64,000 nt of DNA from an uncultured Prolixibacteraceae bacterium (GTDB lineage: Bacteria > Bacteroidota > Bacteroidia > Bacteroidales > Prolixibacteraceae): NCBI GenBank assembly GCA_937915865.1, contig CALGIG010000071.1:1-64000 (forward strand). The letters are read 5' to 3'. A program made the position numbers and the translations under genes. Shown in pieces: positions 51,296-60,695 of this stretch. Within the stretch, counting starts at the first letter, position 1; every line of letters begins with the position of its first letter. The notes under the pieces are model-generated. The model saw only the letters and a program-made list of their open reading frames with translations. It had not been told where the DNA came from and made no database searches.

Positions 51296-52312
51296 CTAAT
51301 TAATACCTTTTCGCGGTGCATTGCAAAAAGCTTCAAATGTTTCATCAGGAGTACCGGAAGGGATTTCACATCCGGCACTTAACATATACCGGGAACCTTC
51401 AGTGAGTTTCAGGCATTCGATTGCCTTTTTTTCACAACTTTCGGGCGAAGCCATTAATATGTCTGATACAGGATCAAGGTTTCCTTTGTAGCACAATTGG
51501 TTCTTCTCATATACCTGCCGGGCTTCGGATAAATTGACCAAATGGTCGACGTTAAACAGGTCGGCTCCGGATTTTACCATACTTTCCATCAAGTGAGAGG
51601 TGTTACCGCAGATGTGCAACTTTACCAATCCCCCTTTCTCATGAATAGCAGAGCATACCCTTTGTTCATAAGGCAATGCGAATTCATCAAACAATTCTTT
51701 TGAAATCAGGGATGCTGCGGCATCGCCGGCTCCGATCATGGGAGCGCCGGCTTCCAGTTGTCTTAAGCTAAACTGAATGACGATTTCTGTCAGAAATGAC
51801 AAGATTTGGTGGGCCAGGAGCGGATTTTCAAAAAGTATCATCATAAATTCTGAAACCCCGCAAACGGAGCAGGCCTCGGCAAACGGCATATCTACCCACC
51901 CAAACACCATGCATTCGTCACCTGCTGCCTCGACCATTTCACGGACTCCCTTCACCCGGTCATTCATTCGTGATTTGGGATGGTCGAAATCGGGCATCTT
52001 CAAACCTTTGAAATCTGTTTCATTTTTTACCAGTGGCGAAGCCGCATAAGGTGGGGCGTTATCCGGATAAGCCATATCGGCTCCCAGGTCGGCTGTTATC
52101 CTGAAAGCATCGGAGCAGGCTGTGATAGCATCAATATTAAATTTTTGCCTGATATTCAGTTGTGCTTCAGCCATGGCTTTACCATCAGTGGCAAATGTCT
52201 TATAGCTGATTCCCAGCCTTTTCTGGGCAAAAAACATCAGGAGGGGAAATACAGGGACTCTGTCAACAGGGTTGCCATGCAGCATGGCTAAAAATCGTTC
52301 TTTACTATTCAT
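51296..52312 (-). CDS. URO-D-superfamily methyltransferase 2
   Basis: 338 residues. It opens MNSKERFLAMLHGNPVDRVP, typical for the family. All three zinc ligands are present: KLHICGNT (His and Cys) and LSAGCEIPSGTP (Cys), which supports a thiol- or hydroxyl-activating methyltransferase of the MtaA/CmuA kind rather than a decarboxylase. It could be either the first (substrate to corrinoid) or second (corrinoid to acceptor) methyltransferase. Confidence 0.88.
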   Translation of the reverse strand: MNSKERFLAMLHGNPVDRVPVFPLLMFFAQKRLGISYKTFATDGKAMAEAQLNIRQKFNIDAITACSDAFRITADLGADMAYPDNAPPYAASPLVKNETDFKGLKMPDFDHPKSRMNDRVKGVREMVEAAGDECMVFGWVDMPFAEACSVCGVSEFMMILFENPLLAHQILSFLTEIVIQFSLRQLEAGAPMIGAGDAAASLISKELFDEFALPYEQRVCSAIHEKGGLVKLHICGNTSHLMESMVKSGADLFNVDHLVNLSEARQVYEKNQLCYKGNLDPVSDILMASPESCEKKAIECLKLTEGSRYMLSAGCEIPSGTPDETFEAFCNAPRKGIN

Positions 52313-52390
52313 GGTGAACCGGTTAAATTAGAATTAATCAATCTTAGTTTGTAAAATTTGGAATAAAGTGCCAAGGTCCAAAGGACGATT

Positions 52391-53422
52391 TTATTCTTTT
52401 AAAGCGTTGAACAATATCTCTATATTTGCAGGCGGAATATCCGGAAGAATAGCCTCATGGCTGGGAGAGAAAACAAGACCTGTGGGGAACAAATTTCTCA
52501 GTTCATACACTTTAGCCTTTATTTCAGCAGGAGATCCTTTAACTAAGAGATGCTGCACATCTACTCCGCCGACAAACGAAACTTTGTTCCCGAAATTTTC
52601 TTTTAGTGTTCTTGCATCCATGTTTGCCGCTGTTGCCTGGATGGGATGGATTGCATCAACCCCGATATCAATAAGATCAGGAATAATTTCAAATATTGAT
52701 CCGCATGAATGATGGATTACTTTAAGTCCGTAGCTGTGTGCCTGCTCCACGAACTGCCTGGCTCCTGGAATGACAAATTCTCTTATAGCCTCAGGCGATG
52801 CTATCGGGCCGGTTTGCGCGCCGAAGTCATTTCCTATAAGCACTGCATCGAGATATCCTTTTGTTGCTTCGAAAAAAATCTCATTTGCTTTAAGGTAAAA
52901 ATCAACAATCCTTTTCGTTACCGCTTTGAACATTTCAGGAGCCATCAGCATCTGAATAAGTGCATTCTCCATACCAAAAGCAGCAAGTACGTCCTGAAAA
53001 TGAGCCGACCAGATTATTCCGGTGATAGCCATGTTTTTCGGAGCATTTTTACAGATTATTTTGCATTCATCCCTGCTTATGTATTTTGAAGGGTCGGGCC
53101 AGTCGAATTTATCGACCATTGACAAATCGTTGATATTTTCAAAAAAACCCGGAGAATTCAATGTTCTGTGATCTGGGTTATAATCTCCCTTTTTCGCAAA
53201 CGGGAAAGCGGTATAAATGGCTTCAGAGGTCGGAGAGTGGTACGGCATCTCCACGGGGAAAATATCATCGTCCAAAATAGCTTTTAGATGATTCATTCCC
53301 GTGACTCTGAAATGTTGGAAAAGGGCCGGTATTGAATCAGGATGTGGAAGTCCCAGCCATGATGAGGGCCTGTCCACAGGCTTTCTTTCAATTGTGGCAA
53401 AAAATCGCTCTTTATGTGTCAT
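52391..53422 (-). CDS. URO-D-superfamily protein 3 (zinc site altered)
   Basis: About 343 residues from MTHKERFFATIERKPVDRPS; two codons longer is possible. The first ligand pair is IHHSCGSI, but where the others have xGC-x-P the sequence is SPSHEAILPDIP, so the last Cys is missing and a His is nearby. This subtype may use another metal geometry or act on a different substrate. It is 34 bp downstream of the rhaT gene. Confidence 0.85.
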   Translation of the reverse strand: MTHKERFFATIERKPVDRPSSWLGLPHPDSIPALFQHFRVTGMNHLKAILDDDIFPVEMPYHSPTSEAIYTAFPFAKKGDYNPDHRTLNSPGFFENINDLSMVDKFDWPDPSKYISRDECKIICKNAPKNMAITGIIWSAHFQDVLAAFGMENALIQMLMAPEMFKAVTKRIVDFYLKANEIFFEATKGYLDAVLIGNDFGAQTGPIASPEAIREFVIPGARQFVEQAHSYGLKVIHHSCGSIFEIIPDLIDIGVDAIHPIQATAANMDARTLKENFGNKVSFVGGVDVQHLLVKGSPAEIKAKVYELRNLFPTGLVFSPSHEAILPDIPPANIEILFNALKE

Positions 53423-53456
53423 AATCATTGAATTTTAATTATTTACTTTGATATGA

Positions 53457-54488
53457 TTAATTCATAAGACTGTTTGCATATCCGAGGATTATCCATGATA
53501 CAATGAGAATGACATTCCCTGTGATCAATATTTTTTTTGGTCCCGATATGCCCCTCCATTCACCTGATATCAACCCCCATATGGTGCTTACGATTAAAGA
53601 AAGTGCGAGAAACATGGTCCACCCGGCTGCAGGGCCAAGACTGCCCATGAGGGCTGCCCCCTGTCCGTAGATACCAAGGGCGGCAAACCAGAGGATTGAT
53701 GTGATAACAGCAGATAAATAGCCTCTTTCGGCACCCCTTTGAGTTAAAGTACCGTATGACTTGTTCTTATACAAAAGATACGTAGCGTATCCGCCATTTA
53801 CAAGAAATCCTCCCCAGAGGACTACCACCCAGGCGACAAGGCTGGCATTCTGAATTTTATTACCCATATCTGCTGCTGCTTTTACCAGGGGTTGGGCATA
53901 AATGAATCCAACATTCAGTAAAGCCGCGGCAATCCCGTTGGCAATGGAGAAAAACACTCCGAACCAAAAGTATTTCCCGGTTTTGATATCAGATGAAACA
54001 TTTTTCTTTCCTTTCATCTGCCTGTCGCGCATAATTCCGGCCAGGGTTATTACAATTATCCCGGAAAGCATAATAATAATACCTGCCATGATAAAGGGAA
54101 ATGCCGGAAGTTTGGTCACATTCTCAATTCTGAGTAGCGGGACAACTGCTCCCATAATGGCTGCCAATCCCATTGTAATTCCATAGGTCAGCGAAATGCC
54201 TATATAAGTTATTGCCAGCCCGAACAGGATGGAGCCGATACCCCATAAAGCCCCGAAAAGCATCGACCCTGCAATAATATTAGTACCGGTACCCCCGATT
54301 GCCTTCATAGTTCCTGTTACTGCGATTGAAGACCACAAAAGCGGAATGATAAGCATCCCTGTTACGGAAAATAAAACCCAGAATGCTTCCCATGAAAAGG
54401 GGGAGAATTTTTTCATACCCAAACCATACGTACCTTGGAATATCCCGGCAATAAAAATCAGGATAAGTGATAAAAAGAAGTTATTCAT
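53457..54488 (-). CDS. rhaT: L-rhamnose/H+ symporter
   Basis: 343 residues with ten predicted helices in the drug/metabolite transporter fold. RhaT-type marks: FQGTYGLGMKKFSPFSWEAFW at the N-terminus, YGITMGLAAIMGAVVPL, and WGLISGEWRGISG near the C-terminus. It should import L-rhamnose or a related (possibly O-methylated) 6-deoxyhexose across the inner membrane. Confidence 0.92.
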   Translation of the reverse strand: MNNFFLSLILIFIAGIFQGTYGLGMKKFSPFSWEAFWVLFSVTGMLIIPLLWSSIAVTGTMKAIGGTGTNIIAGSMLFGALWGIGSILFGLAITYIGISLTYGITMGLAAIMGAVVPLLRIENVTKLPAFPFIMAGIIIMLSGIIVITLAGIMRDRQMKGKKNVSSDIKTGKYFWFGVFFSIANGIAAALLNVGFIYAQPLVKAAADMGNKIQNASLVAWVVVLWGGFLVNGGYATYLLYKNKSYGTLTQRGAERGYLSAVITSILWFAALGIYGQGAALMGSLGPAAGWTMFLALSLIVSTIWGLISGEWRGISGPKKILITGNVILIVSWIILGYANSLMN

Positions 54489-54559
54489 GTCTTTATTTTT
54501 TGAAACTTATTTGTTTGAATCATAGTAAAACCATTCAATTATTCTTATTGTCAATCCAC

Positions 54560-56044
54560 CTATAATATCATTTCGCCAACATAAATATCCTGAAAATTGG
54601 GATTGCCTTCCAGGTTGATGTGCGTGGTTTTTCCCAGAATTTCTGTTCTGAGTTGCGAACCGGAAAACAGAAACATCTTAGCCCCGATCAGTGCCGTATT
54701 TCCCATTTTGTGAATTTTTTCCCCTTCGCTTCTTATCATTCCGGTAGCCACCACGTTTTCGATGCTGATGTAATTACCGAACCCGCCGGCAATGTAAATG
54801 GTCTGTATGTCGGCAACCCGTATTGAAAGATAGTTTGCAAGAATGGTCAGTCCTACTGCGATGGCAGCTTTGGCCAGTTGAAATTCGTTAATATCCTTTT
54901 GAGTCAGGTTTACTTTTCCAGCGATGGAAATTTGCCCCTCACCCGAATTAATTTCGCCGAACATACCTACCCGTTCCAGCTTCCGTAGGATGGCCACAGC
55001 ATCGATCAGCGCGCTCCCGCAAATTCCTTTGGGAGAGGCATTCCCGATCACACTGGGCACAATATTCCCGTCAACCAGATTTAATGATGAAATTGCCCCG
55101 GTAACGGCGCGCATTCCTACCGAAATATTGGCCCCTTCAAATGCCGGGCCGGCCGCCGTCGAAGCACACACAATCCGGTTTTTGTTACCAACCACAATTT
55201 CTCCGTTGGTTCCCAGATCAATTAAAGCGGTATAATCTTCTTTTTGGTGAAGCCCGGTTGCAGCAATACCTGCCAGTATGTCGCTGCCAACAAAACTTCC
55301 AATCGAAGGATAAAAATGCACCTTTTCGATCACCTGAAAGTTCCATCCTAATTCTTGAGGTTCAAAGGTTTTTATTCCCAGGTTGTTGGTTTGGAACGGG
55401 TATGCTGACAGCGGGGTTACATCGCAATCGCTGAAAATAAGTTGCATGGCGGTATTGCCAACCAGGACTACTTTCCGGATGTCAACCGGGTGTTTTTTCA
55501 GCATCAGATTAATCATTGCCCCGATCGATGAGCGAATCATCCGGGTCATTTCGGTTGCCTGCCCGTCCAGGCAAGCCTGAATCCTGGAAATCAGGTCAGC
55601 CCCGAATTTAACCTGCGGGTTCAGCATGGTTTCAACGGCCAGCACTTTTGCCGACGACAAGTCGATCAATTGGGCTACCACCGTGGTTGTCCCCAGGTCG
55701 ACCGCAATTCCGAAGCCTTTTTGCGGGTGAAAGTCAAATTCGCTCTCGTCGGCCAGGATCAGGTGGTTGAATTGTTCGATTTCGAGGGTAATATCGCCGG
55801 TACAACGGCTAAAACACGCCAGCCTCCATTCTGGAGAAAGGCCAAGCTGTTCGATCTTCTGCCGGTGGGCATCGGTGATTTTTATTTCGCCGTCCAAAAG
55901 CCTGACCTTACATTTTCCGCAGGTCCCTTTTCCCCCGCAGGGAAACTCCACGCCATATTCATGCAACACATCAATTAACGGCGTTTGATCGTTGACTTCC
56001 AGTACTTTTCCCAGTGGCAATAAATGGATAATATGTTTTTTCAT
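54560..56044 (-). CDS. RACo-type corrinoid activase (ferredoxin + ASKHA ATPase)
   Basis: 494 residues. N-terminal [2Fe-2S] domain with CGGKGTCGKCKV and a fourth Cys in RLACFSRC; then the linker and an ASKHA ATPase core with AVDLGTTTVVAQL, LIDLGTNGEIVVG and a DUF4445/RACo C-terminal AGGFGNYISIENVVATG. The family uses ATP to push an electron to inactive Co(II) corrinoid. Its stop and the neighbouring start overlap by ATGA (56041-56044) with URO-D gene 4. Confidence 0.94.
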   Translation of the reverse strand: MKKHIIHLLPLGKVLEVNDQTPLIDVLHEYGVEFPCGGKGTCGKCKVRLLDGEIKITDAHRQKIEQLGLSPEWRLACFSRCTGDITLEIEQFNHLILADESEFDFHPQKGFGIAVDLGTTTVVAQLIDLSSAKVLAVETMLNPQVKFGADLISRIQACLDGQATEMTRMIRSSIGAMINLMLKKHPVDIRKVVLVGNTAMQLIFSDCDVTPLSAYPFQTNNLGIKTFEPQELGWNFQVIEKVHFYPSIGSFVGSDILAGIAATGLHQKEDYTALIDLGTNGEIVVGNKNRIVCASTAAGPAFEGANISVGMRAVTGAISSLNLVDGNIVPSVIGNASPKGICGSALIDAVAILRKLERVGMFGEINSGEGQISIAGKVNLTQKDINEFQLAKAAIAVGLTILANYLSIRVADIQTIYIAGGFGNYISIENVVATGMIRSEGEKIHKMGNTALIGAKMFLFSGSQLRTEILGKTTHINLEGNPNFQDIYVGEMIL

Positions 56045-57063
56045 ATCGTATGGGTTGCGGCATTAAATTCATTCAATGCTTCAAAAAAGGCATAAATATT
56101 TTTAGGAGGGACACCCGGTGGCAAATCGCACCCTGAAGATAAGATGAAATTTGGATAATCCCTGGTAACTTCCAGAAGTTCAGCCGTTTTGTGCCTTACA
56201 TATTCGGGCATACCTCTCTGTAATATATCAACCGGATCCAGATTGCCCATCACCAGGATATGGCTGGGAACCTGTTTTAGAACCGTTTTCATATCAGCGG
56301 CATTACCAAAATGAAGAGCTGCTGCACCGGTCGATACCATAGACCGGGAAAGTTGTCCATTATGACCGCAATTGTGTAAGACTATCAGAAAATTATCATC
56401 CTGTAATTCGTCAACTATTCCTTTAATATAAGCGGATGAGTAAATGTTGCACTCTTCCTCTCCCAGCAAACCCGCGGCTGGTTCTGCCACGATAATACCG
56501 TCGGCCCCTATTGATTTATAGGCCCGGATATAATCCCTGATAAAATGCGTGCATTTCTTCAACGTTGCGTGTACCATATCCGGGTCTGTAAAAATTGCTG
56601 TCATTATCTCTGTCATATCCAACAACCTGCCTGCCAGGGAAAATGGGCCGATACATCCGGGGAATACAGGAACATCGGTGATGTCTTTCATCGTCAATTC
56701 CGCTGCTTTAAGATATTCCCGTACCCTTTTTGAAGAAGAAATCTCTGGAACAGCTATTCCATTCATTTCTTGAATACTGTTGACCAATCTTTCTTTGACT
56801 GTCGGAATTTCATCCTTTTCAAACCTGATACTGCACCCGAAGGCTTCTGCTTCCACAGTCAGGTCCATAATCATGGTCACTGCGGCAGAATTATAATTCT
56901 GGTGCAACGACCTAATCGCCCGGGCATGTTCACTGCCATTAGTGACTGCTTCAAATACCGTCGCCCCGGTAAATTCAATACCCGGGTTTGTCATTATTGG
57001 AATAGCAACCCTTTCCGGCAAACCAAGAATGTTTTTACACCACTGTCCAACTGATATTTGCAT
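56041..57063 (-). CDS. URO-D-superfamily methyltransferase 4
   Basis: 340 residues. Zinc ligands intact: VLHNCGHNG and LSSGCDLPPGVP. The N-terminus is less typical (MQISVGQWCKNILGLPERV). It precedes the activase gene with a 4-bp overlap, so it is likely to work with the corrinoid that RACo reactivates. Confidence 0.87.
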   Translation of the reverse strand: MQISVGQWCKNILGLPERVAIPIMTNPGIEFTGATVFEAVTNGSEHARAIRSLHQNYNSAAVTMIMDLTVEAEAFGCSIRFEKDEIPTVKERLVNSIQEMNGIAVPEISSSKRVREYLKAAELTMKDITDVPVFPGCIGPFSLAGRLLDMTEIMTAIFTDPDMVHATLKKCTHFIRDYIRAYKSIGADGIIVAEPAAGLLGEEECNIYSSAYIKGIVDELQDDNFLIVLHNCGHNGQLSRSMVSTGAAALHFGNAADMKTVLKQVPSHILVMGNLDPVDILQRGMPEYVRHKTAELLEVTRDYPNFILSSGCDLPPGVPPKNIYAFFEALNEFNAATHTI

Positions 57064-57081
57064 CCTTTCTTGTTTTTATAG

Positions 57082-57171
57082 TTAAGCAGACTTAGATTGA
57101 TTCAAATGCTCAACGAGCCCTTGCGGATCAGGGAAACAGGCATTCGCTCCTATTTTCAAAATTTCCTTGCT
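57082..57171 (-). pseudogene. C-terminal relic of a second corrinoid protein
   Basis: 29 codons and a stop in the gap between two URO-D genes: KIGANACFPDPQGLVEHLNQ aligns with the end of the corrinoid protein at 47018 (KIGADAYSSDPQGVVEFLNS). There is no start and no B12-binding domain left. Its first codons overlap the last codons of the following URO-D gene, so a deletion probably joined that gene's end to the relic. Confidence 0.75.
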
Positions 57172-58175
57172 GATTCTATAAGGGCGAAGATGTTTTCTTC
57201 GGGCGTAGTCGGTGGAATAGCACATCCCGCATTTAGAATGAAACGGTTTGTTTTGCTGAATACCTCCAGCAGTTCGTTTGTCTTTCGCCTTACCAGTTCC
57301 GGCGATCCCAGTGCGATGACGCCGCTGGGGTCGATGTTCCCGATAAAAGTTGCATGATCGTGCAAGATACTGAAAGCTTTATGGCTATCGGTTTTGTAGT
57401 CGATCTCAAAAGCATCCGCGCCGGTTTTCAGCATCAGTTCCAGTATCAGGTCGGTGTTGCCGCAAATGTGCAACGCGTAAGGTAATCCCTGTTTATGGGC
57501 TTCGTCAACGACCTTTTTTTCATAAGGCAAAGCAAATTCTTCATATTGTTCGGGCGAAATCATGGCAGGCCCGGCCACGCTGTCGCCGTTCGATACCATG
57601 TGCGCGTCCGCCTGCGCCATCAACCGGATAAACTGGCAGGTGGCATCTGTGCAGTAATCCAGCAGTTCGGCCAGTCGCGCCGGTTCGGCCATGTACAAAT
57701 CCAGCATCAGTGCATCGGTTCCCCGTACCATGCTGGCCAGCGAAAACGGCGACTGGTCGCAGTTGCCCCTGACCAGTATTTCGTTTCCAAAATGCCCTCT
57801 CAGCAAACGCACCGCTTCGAGCCAGTTTTGAACGTACCTGTAATTTTCGACCTTTGGAGGCTTTAGCTTCTTTACATCTTCCAATGAACCCAACATCCCG
57901 CGAAGCGGCCTGGCAGGCTCATCTTCCGGGAAATCGACAGATACCCCCAGGCTGCCGGCCAGGGTAACGGTATCCACGTCAACCAGGATGCCGTCGTACC
58001 CATATTTCTCTATTGCATGGATAAAGGCCTTCGCTATTATTTTGGGATTTTCCCTGAATTCTTGCATCGACACGTTGATCTCCCTGGCTGCCAGCATGAA
58101 ATTGTGCAGCATAACCGGGACCCGGTCGTGCGGTTCGCCTTTCAAGGCCGCCATTGTTCTTTCATATCCGTTCAT
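57156..58175 (-). CDS. URO-D-superfamily methyltransferase 5
   Basis: About 339 residues from the start at 58175 (MNGYERTMAALKGEPHDRVP); the longer frame to 58217 would overlap the transporter gene. Zinc ligands present: ALHICGNT and LNAGCAIPPTTPE. GC content is visibly higher than in URO-D genes 2-4, as it is in the MFS gene upstream, so this part may have a different origin. Confidence 0.88.
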   Translation of the reverse strand: MNGYERTMAALKGEPHDRVPVMLHNFMLAAREINVSMQEFRENPKIIAKAFIHAIEKYGYDGILVDVDTVTLAGSLGVSVDFPEDEPARPLRGMLGSLEDVKKLKPPKVENYRYVQNWLEAVRLLRGHFGNEILVRGNCDQSPFSLASMVRGTDALMLDLYMAEPARLAELLDYCTDATCQFIRLMAQADAHMVSNGDSVAGPAMISPEQYEEFALPYEKKVVDEAHKQGLPYALHICGNTDLILELMLKTGADAFEIDYKTDSHKAFSILHDHATFIGNIDPSGVIALGSPELVRRKTNELLEVFSKTNRFILNAGCAIPPTTPEENIFALIESARKF

Positions 58176-58186
58176 GTTGTTTATTT

Positions 58187-59599
58187 TTATTCGTTTTCCA
58201 ATAGATTCGTTTTCCATGTTTCTTCCATTTGTTCCAGGGTTTTTCCTTTGGTTTCAGGTACCATCTTCCATACGAAAATGAAGGATAGCAGGGCCATGCT
58301 CCCGAATATCCAGAACGACAGGGAATGATTGAACTTTTCCACCAGCCAGGCGTTCCGGTCAAGCAAGGGGAAAGTGGACGAAGCCACGTAATTCATGATC
58401 CACTGCACGGCCACGGCTACTGCCATTGCCTTGCCGCGAATGGCATTCGGGAAAATTTCCGACAGTAACACCCAGGTAACGGGGCCCCATGAAAAGGCAA
58501 AAGCTGCTACGAACCCCAAAACAGCTATCAGCGATACAATTCCCATGTGGTTGGTAAAAAAGGCAAAACCCAGGATAAACATGAAAACGGTCATCAAAGC
58601 TGAGCCGGCCAACAGCAGAGGTTTACGGCCAGCCCTGTCAACGGTGTAAATGGCGATAATGGTAAACAGCACGTTCACCGCCCCTACAAGGATGGCCCGG
58701 AACATCGACGAATCGGCATTGCTTCCCATGTTGCGGATAATTTCAGGGGCGTAATACATCATTACCTGGATGCCGGTAAGTTGCTGAAAGACCGATAGAA
58801 GTATCCCGATAATCAGCACTTTCTTTCCGAACGAAAGCAGTTTACCGGAATGGTGGTGTTCCAGCGACGATTTAATTTCGTCGAACTCCTTTTTTGCACC
58901 TTCCTGTCCGTTTAAACGGGAAAGGATGTCAAGCGCCTTTTCCTTTTTTCCTGAAAGCGCCAGCCACCGGGGGCTTTCGGGAACAAACCAGAGCAATACA
59001 AAAAACAGGAACGCGGGGAAGGCCATCGAGGCAAACATCCACCGCCAGCCTGTAACTGTATCCCAGGCTTCATCGCCCGCGAGGGCGATGCGGTAATTCA
59101 CGATATACACGATCAGTATGCCCAGCGTGACAGCCAACTGGTTCCACGACACTAGTCTGCCTCTAATGCCGGCCGGTGAAACCTCCGCGATATACATCGG
59201 CGAGAGTACCGACGCAAGCCCGATACCGGTTCCTCCCATCATCCGGAAAATGATGAACGAAAACATCACCGCTTTACCCCCCGAGGGGATGATTCCCATT
59301 TCCGGGATGGCCGAACCGAGGCTTGAAACCAGAAACAACAAGGCTGCCATCAACAACGAACGCTTCCGCCCGAACTTCCGGCTGAAATATCCGCCTAATG
59401 TGCTTCCTATCACGCAGCCGATCAGCGCGCAGGCTACAATAAATCCCAGCAGGGCATTGGCCGCTTTCTCCGGAAGCCCCATCGGGACGATGAAATATCG
59501 ATTCAACGATTCAACCGCTCCCGAGATCACGGCTGTATCGTATCCAAACAGGAACCCGCCCAAAACGGCAACAAAAGCAATGCTATATATTTTTTTCAT
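58187..59599 (-). CDS. MFS sugar porter
   Basis: 470 residues, 12 helices. Sugar-porter signatures: GGFLFGYDTAVISGA (helix 1), GGYFSRKFGRKRSLL, RMMGGTGIGLASVLSPMYIAE, PESPRWL and PETKGKTLEQ. Close in pattern to XylE and related Bacteroidota H+/sugar symporters. Being upstream of a URO-D gene it may import the methylated or released sugar. Confidence 0.93.
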   Translation of the reverse strand: MKKIYSIAFVAVLGGFLFGYDTAVISGAVESLNRYFIVPMGLPEKAANALLGFIVACALIGCVIGSTLGGYFSRKFGRKRSLLMAALLFLVSSLGSAIPEMGIIPSGGKAVMFSFIIFRMMGGTGIGLASVLSPMYIAEVSPAGIRGRLVSWNQLAVTLGILIVYIVNYRIALAGDEAWDTVTGWRWMFASMAFPAFLFFVLLWFVPESPRWLALSGKKEKALDILSRLNGQEGAKKEFDEIKSSLEHHHSGKLLSFGKKVLIIGILLSVFQQLTGIQVMMYYAPEIIRNMGSNADSSMFRAILVGAVNVLFTIIAIYTVDRAGRKPLLLAGSALMTVFMFILGFAFFTNHMGIVSLIAVLGFVAAFAFSWGPVTWVLLSEIFPNAIRGKAMAVAVAVQWIMNYVASSTFPLLDRNAWLVEKFNHSLSFWIFGSMALLSFIFVWKMVPETKGKTLEQMEETWKTNLLENE

Positions 59600-59673
59600 T
59601 TGATTGCATCAGTGATTTATAAAGTATTAGCGCAATAGTCAGGCTTTTAGTAATTCTGCTTCTTTTTTTTAGA

Positions 59674-60426
59674 TTACTTTTCACCCTTATTCCTTACCTT
59701 ATTTTCCCCGGTATGATCAAATCCACGTTCCCTCTCATAATTAATCATTTGCTTTGGCCTCATGTTTATTATCATTGCCCTGCGATGTGAACCGGTGGTA
59801 TTTCCGCGGCTGTAATGAACGGTTGCCCCATGGTGTATCACTACCGATCCTGGTTCAAGTTCAACATACACTCCTTCCGATTCGTTCCCATCACAAATCA
59901 GGGCCCCGTTTTTAGCAGTTGAAGTATGTTCTCTCATCGGCTGAAGATGGGAACCAGGCACATACCACATGCACCCGTTATCAATAGTTGCATGATCTAA
60001 AGGCATCCAGGCACTTAATGCTCTTTTGTCGGGCATATCGATCCAATAGGCGCAATCCTGGTGCCATGGCGTCGGGGAATTACTGTACGGAGGTTTATTG
60101 ATCAGCATATCAAAGTCAATCTCAAGATCATTTCCCATGAGTTGATGACCAATCGCCGTAACCTTCTGATAATATTCTGAATCGCGGAGAATCGGCAAAT
60201 ATTTTGAGGGAATCATAATCTGCGTGATACTCTCTTTCGCCGCTTTATCATCCGACCCTTTTAAATCTCTCCTGCTATTTCCGACATCAATTTTCCCGGA
60301 AATAAAATCGTCGTAAATTCCCTGATACCCGACAACCATTTCATTGGATATTAAGCCCCGGACGACTAAATACCCGTTTTCACGAAAAAAGTTAATGTCT
60401 TCCTGTAATATAGCTTTTTTTGTCAT
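59674..60426 (-). CDS. Phytanoyl-CoA dioxygenase (PhyH) family oxygenase
   Basis: About 250 residues from MTKKAILQEDINFFRENGYL. Fe(II) ligands: HQD in TPWHQDCAYWI and the distal His in VVIHHGATVHYSRGN; the 2-oxoglutarate-binding Arg is in SHRRAMIINMRP. Such enzymes need O2. In this cluster it could be an alternative, oxidative demethylase or hydroxylase of a sugar, but no substrate can be assigned. The gene may have replaced most of the esterase gene whose 5' end remains at 60462-60680. Confidence 0.87.
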   Translation of the reverse strand: MTKKAILQEDINFFRENGYLVVRGLISNEMVVGYQGIYDDFISGKIDVGNSRRDLKGSDDKAAKESITQIMIPSKYLPILRDSEYYQKVTAIGHQLMGNDLEIDFDMLINKPPYSNSPTPWHQDCAYWIDMPDKRALSAWMPLDHATIDNGCMWYVPGSHLQPMREHTSTAKNGALICDGNESEGVYVELEPGSVVIHHGATVHYSRGNTTGSHRRAMIINMRPKQMINYERERGFDHTGENKVRNKGEK

Positions 60427-60461
60427 ATCGATTGTTTTAAAATTATTTTTTAGAATTTTTT

Positions 60462-60680
60462 TTATACAATATCGGAGCTGTTCCAACTGGCTACAATTTT
60501 TACAGTTTCGGCTGGATCAGACCAACCCCAGATGGCAACTTCCGAATTTTGCTGGAGAACCATATTATCGGCAAACACCGAAGGAAGTACGATCTTCCCG
60601 TACGAAGGAAATACAGTTTTCCCGTATGAACCTGTAATGAAAAGGAAAAAAGCGAGAATGATTAAAATTGTATGTTTCAT
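60462..60680 (-). pseudogene. Truncated sialate O-acetylesterase
   Basis: 72 codons only. A signal peptide is followed by LPSVFADNMVLQQNSEVAIWGWSDP, the N-terminal hallmark of sialate O-acetylesterases (normally 450-650 residues; shown as a landmark). The frame stops right after this beta-sandwich start, before any catalytic GDSL/SASA block. An internal duplication (VFPSYGKT / VFPSYGKI-like) is seen after the signal peptide. It is a relic left by a deletion. Confidence 0.8.
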
Positions 60681-60695
60681 TTTTATTTTCTTGTC

